From Ettlia oleoabundans (Eukaryota; Chlorophyta; Chlorophyceae; Chlamydomonadales), in the NCBI GenBank assembly GCA_019693395.1, contig JAAMXP010001773.1, forward strand, positions 1-22,009: 22,009 bases of DNA, in the 5' to 3' direction. Every line of letters starts with the position of its first letter. The stretch's first letter is position 1. This document shows, one piece after another, positions 1 to 8,400 of the stretch. The notes beneath the pieces are model-generated. The model had not been told where the DNA came from. It did not search any database and was given only the letters and a program-made list of their open reading frames with translations. The translations under genes were made by a program, and so were the position numbers.

Positions 1-303
1 ATTGGTCCTGCGTCCAACAGTGAGGTGGCACCCAATGCTACACAGGAGGGTACGCAAGTGCAGAGGTGCCACGAGTGTGGGTGGCAACGGCAGTGTGGAA
101 CAGCATTGGCACGTGGTGCAACTGGTGCCTCCACTTTGCCAGTTCGATGGCAAAGGGTGGAAGGAAGAACGGACAGCAAGTGCACCTGCTTGTGCGCAAC
201 AACCATAGGCTCGGCAGCAGGGATATGTGAGTTGCTGACAGGGAAGGCCGATGAAGAGAGCTTTCCGCAAGAGGGCCCAGGACCTTGGGGTGGTGTGGTG
301 GGT

Positions 304-336
304 GGGTCGGTGGGTGTGGGGGGGGTGTGGGGGGGG
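304..336 (+). repeat. G-quadruplex-forming motif
   Basis: Four G-runs at 304-306, 312-314, 318-325 and 329-336 are separated by loops of 5, 3 and 3 nt. This fits the canonical intramolecular quadruplex pattern. On the transcribed sense of the upstream minus-strand gene it would be C-rich. It sits about 250 bp beyond that gene's stop codon. Confidence 0.7.
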
Positions 337-364
337 CGCTTGCGCATCTGCGCGCGCAAGCGCC
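335..364. repeat. Perfect 11-bp inverted repeat (GC-rich hairpin)
   Basis: The arms at 335-345 and 354-364 are exact reverse complements (GGCGCTTGCGC and GCGCAAGCGCC) with an 8-nt loop. The left arm overlaps the last Gs of the quadruplex motif by two bases. The two structures could compete or form a compound element in the 3' flank of the minus-strand gene. Confidence 0.75.
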
Positions 365-586
365 GGGCAGAAGAGCTTGAACCATTTGCAACTGAACAGG
401 CTGCCGCTGTGCCGCAACCCAAGCCCATTGTCCAACCTGTGGAGCGCCTGTGGCTGCTAGGTGGCGCGAATAGATGGCCAACCAACGCCAATGGCTGATG
501 CACATCATCTTTCCAGCTACACCAGACAGCCTCAAAGGTGCCATCTCTGGCCTCAAAAGCCTGGAACTTGGCCCCACAAACGACGC

Positions 587-906
587 TCAAGCTCGAGTCC
601 CTCCCCGCCCCGCGCCGCACACGCGCTTTATGTAGTCCTTCAGTGACTCCAGGTCCCGCAGCGCTCGCAGGTTACGCACCAGCTTTTCATCCTACAGCGG
701 AGAAGGATGCAACCAAGAACGCACCGCAACTGTCATGCTGGACAAGACAAACAGGTCCACAGCAAAGGCAACAGGAAAGAGGAGAGGCGCTGTTCACTGG
801 GCTGCTGGACTCCTTGTGCTACACTGGGAAGTCACGCGAGCAGCATACGGTCCCCAGAAGCCCTACTATAAAGACTGCTTCTTTGCTCTGCTCTGCCCTG
901 ACTCGG

Positions 907-940
<34 letters not shown>

Positions 941-3900
941 TCCTGTTAGAGTCTGCCTGCCGCTCTGGCTGTGGGCGCACTTACCTGCAGGTATCGGTTG
1001 TTGGGCAGGTTGAATGTGCACTGCTCGCCCTTTTCTTTGTTGAGCAGGCAGCGATACGCCAAACACAGGTCCACAGCGTGCGCAGCCTGCAACACAGCGG
1101 CAGATCAGCAAATTGCAATGGATCTTGGAAGAAACTCTTCTATTGAGGAATGCGTGCAGAACCAGGTTTGTCCTGAGTGAAGTAAATGAGCACCAGGAAA
1201 GGCAGCAGTGTGATGCCCTTGCACCAACAATCCACCACGATTTCAGTTCAACTAGGACGCACCGATTCAAGCGTGTGGTATCTGCCAAGGTGCGGCTGCT
1301 TGCCGGCTATGTAGCAGCTGGCATCATACTTGGTGCAGCTGGTATTTAAAACAACCCTCACGCCCTGAAACTGCACAGGCACGATGGTGTGCTTCGAGTC
1401 GTCGCCTGGCGCTGATAGCGGCCTGTTGCAGCGGCCATTCGCCGCACCAGCACCTGGAGCTGCTGCCGCACCGGGGCCGGATTGACGCAGCCTGCCAGGC
1501 TGTGGCTGCTGCTGCCGCGCCGCGCGCTTTTCGGCCCGGGCCGCACGCTGGCGTGCCAGAGTGGAGGCGGCGCCGCCGCCACCACCAGCTGGCTCCCCTA
1601 GCTCTGCAGCCAGCCGCTGCTCCAGCTCAGCCCTGCACCCAGGCGTCGCTAGACAGGCACGCAGGAACACAGGCACAGCGTCACATGCGCAACCAGCACA
1701 TTGGTTAAGGCTGGCCAGCACGAAGCAGCTGTTGTTCGGCCATCTCTTTGGCGGCAAAACCCATAGACCTCTGGGCACTACAGTTTTGTTTGCCATGCAA
1801 GCTGCAGCCGTTGCCCTACAACTTGTCCGCAACATCCCAATGTTCAATCAATGTGTTTTTACCACAATCCAACCCAAGATTCTATCACCTTGCCAAACCA
1901 CGCGCCCACTTCCCGCCCGGGCAGTGAGATCCACCCACCTGAGTTTGGAGGCCGGCTGTTTGAAGAAGCGCTCCATTCGTTCCTGCAGAGACAAGGGGTA
2001 CACCGCACTGCTCCCTGCCGCCGCCAGCAGCCGCCCAGCCGCCTGGCACATATGTAGCTGCGGCAGCGGCCCTCCCGCCGCCGCCTGCTGCTTCAACTCC
2101 TCCTCAGTGCAGTCCCCCGGTCCTGCCTTGCTTGTGGGAGGAGCCGGCGCCGTGAGGATGGCACCATGCGGGTCGGGACCCGCCGCCGCCGCTGCTGCTG
2201 CCCCCAGATGAAGCATGTCCCGGGCGCTGCGGCAGGCGGCAGCCTGCGGCAGCTGCGACGCCACTCGATAGGCCAGCCAGCCTTGCATCGGCTGCTGCAC
2301 CTTCCCCTCCTGCTGGCGGCCGTTAGGCGGCACCGGACTGCACTTGCTGGCTGCAGCCAGCACTGCTGGTGTGAGGTCAAATGCAGACTGCTTTGCACGC
2401 CGCACCCATTCAGGTAGCCCGGCTGAGGCTGCGGCAACCCCAGACTGCGGCTGTCGCTCCTTAGGCTGTTGCTGCTGCTCCGCTGGCGGCTGCTGCTGCT
2501 GCTGCTGCAATCCAGGCTGGGGGTGGGGCGCAGAAGAGCCGCCCTGCAATCACAAGCGGCAATGCTAGCATGCCTTCAGTGCGACTGCCAACACGACGCG
2601 CATGCATAGGACATGCGTGGGTCATGCTGGCTTATGAAGCAATTAACACTTCATGTGGTGGCAACAGCCCACACATGGCAACAGCCCACACATTGTGCAA
2701 TTCAACGCGCCCCAACTAAACAATCATTATTGAACAGTGCAGATGGGCTACAGCTATAAGAGCAGCATGCCAATGAAGCAAGATGGCTTCTCACCGGGTG
2801 ATACAATGCCGCCAGCCCTTCATGCCAGTCACTTGAGCCAACACGCCAAGGGAGCGACAGCTGCTCCTGCTGCTCCAGCTTCACTGCAGGTGGCCCTGCC
2901 TGCTCCTCTTGCAGGGTGGCAGCATCAGCTACTGCAGGATTCTGATGTGCCGCACCTGCTGCTGCTGAGACACGCTGCTTCTGCTGGAACGGTGGCGCAA
3001 CAGGTGAGGTAGATTTTACCGCCAATGGTACGGAACCTAGTCCCTTGGGTAAAGGCAGGGATGCCTGTGTGGGGCTGTGCTCCTGCTTGATGGCAACACG
3101 AGCCTCCATTGCAGGTGCAGCAGCGACGGCCGCGCCGCCACTCACTGGGCTTGAGCCAAATGGGGTGGCTGCACGGCCTGCTGTTGCTGCGGACACCCCA
3201 GCATTGGACGGCGGGCTGGCTGAGGCAGACTTGGAGGATCTCCGCGGCGGCAGACGAAGAGATGGCTGCTTCGGCAGGCGCGGTAAGGAGGGCTGCGCAT
3301 GGGCAGCTGGTGATGCTACTGCTGCTACTGCTGCTGGTGATGCTGCCGCTTTCTTCGCCAATGCCTGCGATGTGCCTGGGCCACCTGCCGTCGACCCGCC
3401 TCTCTGCACGCCTGCTCCTCCAGCTGCAGGCGCTGTTTGCCGCGAGCCTGTCGCTGCTGCCATGCATGCCGAGGGTAGTGATGGCAAAGCAAGCGGCTCC
3501 TGCTGCTCTGGGGCAAGGTGCAGCTGCATTGATGCCAGTGGCTGCTGCTGCTCTCGCGCCCGCTTTCCTAGCAGCGGGCTGGTCTGCAGTGGCAGCTGTG
3601 GGACCTTGAGCGATGCTGATGGCAGGGGCCGGAGGGGCAGAAGGCCCCCAGGTGGCAACTGCCGCTCTTTCTGCGCTGTCCGCCTCTCCAAAGACCTGCA
3701 CGCAGAGGGTTGAGTGGCTGCCGCTTCCCCGCCCAAGCTGCAGCTGCCGCCTTCTTGCTTGCTGGGCGCTCCACACCGTGCCTTCTTGCTTGGGGGCCCG
3801 TCCGCTTGCTGAAGCTGCAGAGACAGCAGCTGCTGCTGCCCTTGCCAAGGCTCCTGCTGTGACTGCTTCGGCAAGCCCGCTGCCCTTGCAGCTGGCACAT

Positions 3901-4822
3901 GCTCAACACTGCCCTCTAGACGGCGTTTGCCACGCTGCGTTGATGGAGGGGATGGTCGGCTCCGCTGCTGTGGGTACTGCTCGCAACCCCTGCTGCCAGC
4001 GGTGTCCCTCACGCCCACAGGGGCCGGGCTGCCGCTGGTGACGCTAACAGCAGGCTCATCAAGGCCCAACTGCTGCTTCTGTTGCTTTTGCAGCATTAGT
4101 GGCAAAGTTGGATCATTCCTGTTGGCCTTCCTTTCTGGCAGCGGTTGCGCCGCGAGGGCAGTTTCATCTGATGCGCCACTTCCCTGCTCATTCACTGCCC
4201 TGCTGGTACACCGCTGCTTTTCTTGCCCTGTTTCTCCGCCTTGTGCCACCAACTTGTGCAGCTTGGGGCTTCCTGTTGCCTGCTGCTGCCGCGGGGAGAC
4301 ATCTGCCTGCCGTACGGCTCCCTCCTGCTGCTGCTGCTGCTGCTGAGGCGGCTGAAGGGCAGGGCCCTGCTGGGTACTGCCAGAGGGCTGGTGCCCACAT
4401 GCGCCAGTCTTGACTTTGCCGCCACTGCCACCTAGCTGTTGTTGCTGCTGCTGACGCCGGCTGCTGGCTAGCGAGGGGGGCTCGCTGAGCTGGATCTGGA
4501 AATCCTCATCCCACTCCTCCCAGCCCGCGTCTGCTGCAGCGCCAGCTGCCAGACTTGCACCGCCTGATGCGTCAGCACCCACCTTGCGTTTTGTCGGTGT
4601 CTCAGCGACAGGCCTGCTGCCGCCGCTGCCCATGCCTTTGCTTGGGCTGTGCTGCAGCTCCTGCTCGTCTTCTTCGTCTGACAATAGAACAACAATGTCC
4701 GTCGCCTCGGTCTCCTTTTCCTTTTTGGGCAGTGTTAGATCCCACTCCCTGGGACGGCTGCACACTTCACACGAGCTACACAAGTCGTTGTTCACGAGGG
4801 TGCAGTCACGGCACTGCCACAT
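587..4822 (-). CDS. RanBP2 zinc finger / SIM / AP2-like domain protein
   Basis: The model has exons 4822-2795, 2543-1939, 1632-1263, 1086-985 and 691-587, giving about 1,069 aa with consistent phases. The start ATG (4820-4822) places the finger at the N-terminus: W2, C4, C7, N11, C18 and C21 fit the RanBP2 consensus W-x-C-x2-C-x3-N-x6-C-x2-C. Residues 43-53 (IVVLLSDEEDE) form a textbook SUMO-interaction motif. Residues of about 55-960 are low complexity, rich in Gln, Ala, Pro and Ser with basic patches. Residues of about 965-1033 resemble an AP2/ERF domain: FQGVR, KYDASCYIAGKQPHLGRYHT, then AAHAVDLCLAYRCL and FNLPNNRY across a splice junction. The usual AP2 Trp is Tyr. A short charged helix ends the protein. 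It could be a nuclear, SUMO-linked DNA- or RNA-binding regulator; that role is inference. An upstream 5' exon is possible, since an acceptor-like CTGCAG lies just before the ATG. Confidence 0.7.
907..941. repeat. (CTGC)n tetranucleotide microsatellite
   Basis: About eight tandem copies of a 4-bp unit (TGCC on the plus strand), ending in an imperfect TTCCTG. It lies in the last intron (692-984) of the zinc-finger/AP2-like gene. Confidence 0.85.
2661..2694. repeat. Two-copy 17-bp direct repeat
   Basis: The unit GCAACAGCCCACACAT plus one base is present twice in tandem. It lies in the first intron (2544-2794) of the minus-strand zinc-finger/AP2-like gene. No function can be assigned. Confidence 0.8.
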
Positions 4823-5464
4823 TACTTCCACGGGGGCTGCAGCCAGGGTCAGCGAGAGGCAAAGCAGCGCATGCTGGGGATAACAGCGCGATGTGACTAG
4901 GACTCTGGCCATCCAATTTTTAAACATGAAGCAATGCATGGACGGCTTTGGGTGCTATGGCAGTGTCTGTGCAGCCAAAATAGTTTTCAACAGCTGACCG
5001 CACCGGAAAGATACCCCACCCGACCGTTGCAAAGGTGACGGCGCCGGTAGCAGTGGCGCACCCCTTCAGGCCATCGCTGACGCGGCAACCTTGACAGAAA
5101 GTCTGCAGAGTGTCGCGCTCACAATGTGGCGAAGTGCGGCACACAGAGGCAAGGGCGCAATGGCGCGGGAGGTGTGGGGAGCTGGTGTCGAAGCGGTCAT
5201 TGATGACCCACCCGTGATTTGATGCTCAAGTTGACATGCGCAGGGCGCGGGAAGAGCTCGGGTGCTGCGAGTTTGAAGGACGGCGCAAGCTGTTCTCCTG
5301 CGCTGTGGCCTATGCAGTGCGATCTAGCTACATATAATTTTCCAAAGTTTACCAGGAGCTCCCTGTCTGCCATGCCAGGCGAGCAGTGCCACATCGGCCG
5401 CATCCACTCCTTGCATGTTAGCCACTAGCTTGTCAAGTCAGGCCCTTTACCCATCGTTCAAACC
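4823..5464. promoter_or_regulatory. Divergent promoter region between the zinc-finger gene and PETs
   Basis: These 642 bp separate the start codons of two genes transcribed away from each other. The stretch must hold both 5' UTRs and probably both core promoters. I see no convincing coding exon; open frames on the minus strand (4920-5144) have no recognisable similarity. An AT-rich TATA-like stretch lies at 5331-5340 on the PETs side. Confidence 0.5.
5331..5340 (+). promoter_or_regulatory. TATA-like element upstream of PETs
   Basis: CATATAATTT is a rare AT-rich block in this GC-rich region and lies about 125-135 bp upstream of the PETs ATG at 5465. This is a plausible distance for a core promoter element with a short 5' UTR. 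No transcript start evidence is available. Confidence 0.25.
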
Positions 5465-8400
5465 ATGGCGTCTCTCACCATTCAGGTATGCAGGCACCGC
5501 CAATGCGCTCGGCCGGCGTCTTCCCTTTCAGCCTCCCAAGAGGCGCTGCTAAACTGACCTGCAATGCTGCTGCAGGCGTCGGCGCTGTCACATACTCGCC
5601 TTGTGGGCGCCAAAACCCGCAAGTGAGTGGACAGGGGCTGGGCCAACCATGCAAGCTCTTTCAGCGCACCACACCGCCCGAAGAGCCTGCTCCCGCTCTG
5701 AATGCCGCACATTCTGCGATAACCTCAATGTGGTGGAGGGCCTTTGGCTGTACGGCCCCTGGCAGGCCCCCTGTCGCCAGCCCTTGCATGTCAGCAACAA
5801 CACAGCGGGCTTACCCCAGTTGCCTGTTCCCTCCGGCCTGCAGTGTGAAGCCCCGCGGCGCTGCCCGCGCGCAGCGGATGGCAGTGCGCCCCGCCATGGC
5901 CGCCGCCGAGGCGGAGGCAGCGCCGGAGGTGGCGGCGGAGGCGCCCGCAGTGCCCGAGGTGATGGCGGAGGCGCCCGTGGCGGCGGAGCAGGAGCAGCAG
6001 CGGGCCCCAAGGCAGCGCCGGTCATTTGGACAGCGAGGTGCGTGGCTGCGGTGGCATGCAGCACCTGCATAGCTCTGTTGCACCTGCGGGCAGCCCCCGC
6101 CGCTGGGCTAGCACTGCGCTGTCGCATGTGTCCAGCTCCCACCTTGCCCACCTTTCGTCCCCTCCCTTTCCGCCCCTTCCTCCTGCAGGCGGCCCCGGCC
6201 CCGCTCGCACCATGCAAGTCACTGAACTGCAGGTGGGGAACGAGTACGACGGCGCTGTGGTTTCCATCCGCGATTTTGGGGCCTTCGTCAACATTGGCGC
6301 CAACACCGACGGCCTGCTGCACATCAGCCAGGTGAGCTTGCTACCTTCACACGTTATTTACAGCGTTTGTTTCAAACGGGGAGTTACAGTTGCCAGGCGC
6401 ATGGCCTCGCCCAGCAGCCCCTCCTCCTCACCCTAACCAACCGTCCTTCGTTCTGCAGATCTCCACCGATTTTGTGAACAGTGTGGCCGAGGTCGTCACC
6501 ATTGGCCAGGAGGTGCGCGTGCGCGTGATTAACATCGACCTGGAGCGCGGCAAGTTTGCAGGTGTGACCAGCGACACCAGCGTGGTGCTGCAGAGCGCAG
6601 CAAAGCCGGTGGCGGCGGAGGGGGCGGGGATCAACTGTGTTGCTCGCGTGGATTGTTTGAGCCCTGCTCTGCACTTGCTTGAAGCACAGATCTGCTAGTG
6701 TTACTGCATTTCTCCCACCTTCCTTCGTCTTCTTTCGTCCGTTGTGCCCGGTTTCCTGCCTGCCCTCCATTCCCGCTCTCCCTCCGGCTTGCAGTGACCA
6801 TGATCCCCGAAGGCGCTGCGCCCCCTCAGCGCTCACAGCGCGGTCAGCGCGCACCGCGCAGCTTCGATGGTGATGCCGCTGCTGAGGGTGGTGAGAGGCC
6901 GCAGCTGAAGCAGCAGGCACGTGGTGCCAAGCAGCAGAAGCCCCGTGGCGCACGTCCTGTGGCGCCCGTCTCTCCAGGCGATAAGATCAAGGGCAAGATC
7001 ACCGCCACCGCTCCCTTTGGCGTGTTCGTGGAGGTGAGCCGACATGCAGCTCTTTTGCATGCATTTCCTCGAAACCGTGGCTTCCGAAGGCTCGCTGCGG
7101 CTTTTTTAGTCTTATTTTAGGATGCAGCAGACGGGCGCTCTTGCAGACCTTCTGCCAAAGTGGCACAGCATGATGATGACAAGTCAGTCCACTGTCCCTT
7201 TATGCAGATCGCTGAGGGCTTCAGCGGTCTGCTGCATGAGAGCGAGCAGCGTCTGGCTGAGGGTGCAGGCCCACTGGCTGAGGGTGACGAGGTGGAGGTG
7301 GTGGTGGTGAGCGTGCGCGGGGAAAAGGTGGCGCTCTCCATGCGCTCCGCTGAGGAGATTGAGCAGGTGCGGGGCCTTGGCTTGAAACTTGCCTGGTGAG
7401 AAGCATCGCCTGCTGGCAGCTACAACACATGAAGCTTGGAAGTTCCCTGTGGGGTGCTTCTCGTTGCTTCATCAAGCCGGTTCTACAACGCTTCCCTCTC
7501 CACGTTGTTTGCCTGTTCCCCCTCTGCTATCAACACCTGGTCTTTCCTTAACTCTCCCCTCCTCCTGCTGTTCCTGCAGGACAAGAAGCTGGCAACCGCC
7601 GGCATTGCTGTCAAGGCAAATCTGCCCGCTGGAGCTGGCGTGCTCGCGATGCAGATGGCGCGGGCCGGCATCACCGCTGATCAGTTCCAGGCAGCGGTGG
7701 GTGCTGCCTGAGCCAGCAGACAGCTCCAGTCTACTGGCAGCTTGTCTGCAGGACACAAATTGCAAGCTGAATCTTTCCCAATCGAGCAGATTGGCAGGCC
7801 AGTTTTTGAGGCCCCGATCCTTCCAAGCTCTCCTAGCTTCAGCCAAATACCGTTGTTGCGTTATCTTGCTTACCTTTTCCTGCCTGCTTGCCTTTGTCCT
7901 GTTGTGGAGCCAGCTGCCTTGAGGCAAATGTCCTGTGCCACCTGGTGTGCATGCACCCTGCCTCTGTAATGCCACGCACAACAGAGGCTTCGGTGCATGC
8001 ACACCGGCATGGGCGTGCCACGCCGCTTAGAGAGGGGCCGCCTGTTGATGCGGTTGAATTTGCACTTCTCTCCACGACAAAAACTGACCAGGATCTTAGT
8101 ACAGCCGACGTCAGCATATGCCACATGCCCTTATTGTGGGGCCCATGCGTATCAATGGGTTGATGATGTTTCGGCATTGTCCATATCTACATGTGGGACA
8201 CCCTCCACTGCCTGCAGCCTGTGAAGGAAGAAAAGAAGGAGGAGGAGAAGAAGGTGGAGGAGGCTGCTGAGCCCGCTGCCGCTGCTGCCCCGCAGACGGA
8301 GGCAGCCCCTGCTCCTGCTGCTGAGGAGCCTGCTCCAGCCCCTGCCGCCGCTAAGGAGGAGGCCAAGCCCGCTGCTGCTGCCCCTGCTGCGGGCGGCATC

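Larger units (their letters stand above)
1..586. other. 3' flank of the minus-strand gene; no gene supported
   Basis: This stretch lies downstream of the stop codon of the minus-strand zinc-finger/AP2-like gene. Open frames occur on both strands, but none resembles a known family or shows clean splice boundaries. It probably holds the 3' UTR and intergenic sequence. I found no exact TGTAA polyadenylation motif on the minus strand here. The notable content is a G-quadruplex-type run joined to a perfect hairpin at 304-364, listed separately. Confidence 0.5.

Noticed and set aside
38..577. Minus-strand 179-aa frame downstream of the zinc-finger/AP2-like stop codon
   Set aside because: Its Pro/His-rich middle is the complement of the G-quadruplex run, with no domain and no splice link to the upstream gene.
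3045..3713. Plus-strand open frame of 222 aa opposite the zinc-finger/AP2-like gene
   Set aside because: Ala/Gly-rich antisense shadow of the low-complexity exon, with no family similarity.
2925..3848. Long minus-strand open frame (307 aa) within the zinc-finger/AP2-like gene
   Set aside because: It overlaps, in another frame, the Gln/Ala-rich exon that connects the RanBP2 finger to the rest; GC-rich trinucleotide repeats keep shadow frames open.
5588..6322. Minus-strand 244-aa open frame opposite PETs exons 2-4
   Set aside because: It crosses plus-strand exon-intron borders that are well supported by the S1 domain, and its sequence is a Pro/Ala/Arg shadow.
7580..7711. Treating the TGA at 7709 as the only end of an S1-protein gene, with a separate EF-Ts gene starting near 8191
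   Set aside because: The donor at 7696/7697 and acceptor at 8217/8218 join in phase, and PETs is known as a single polyprotein gene in green algae. The stop is kept as a possible alternative end only.
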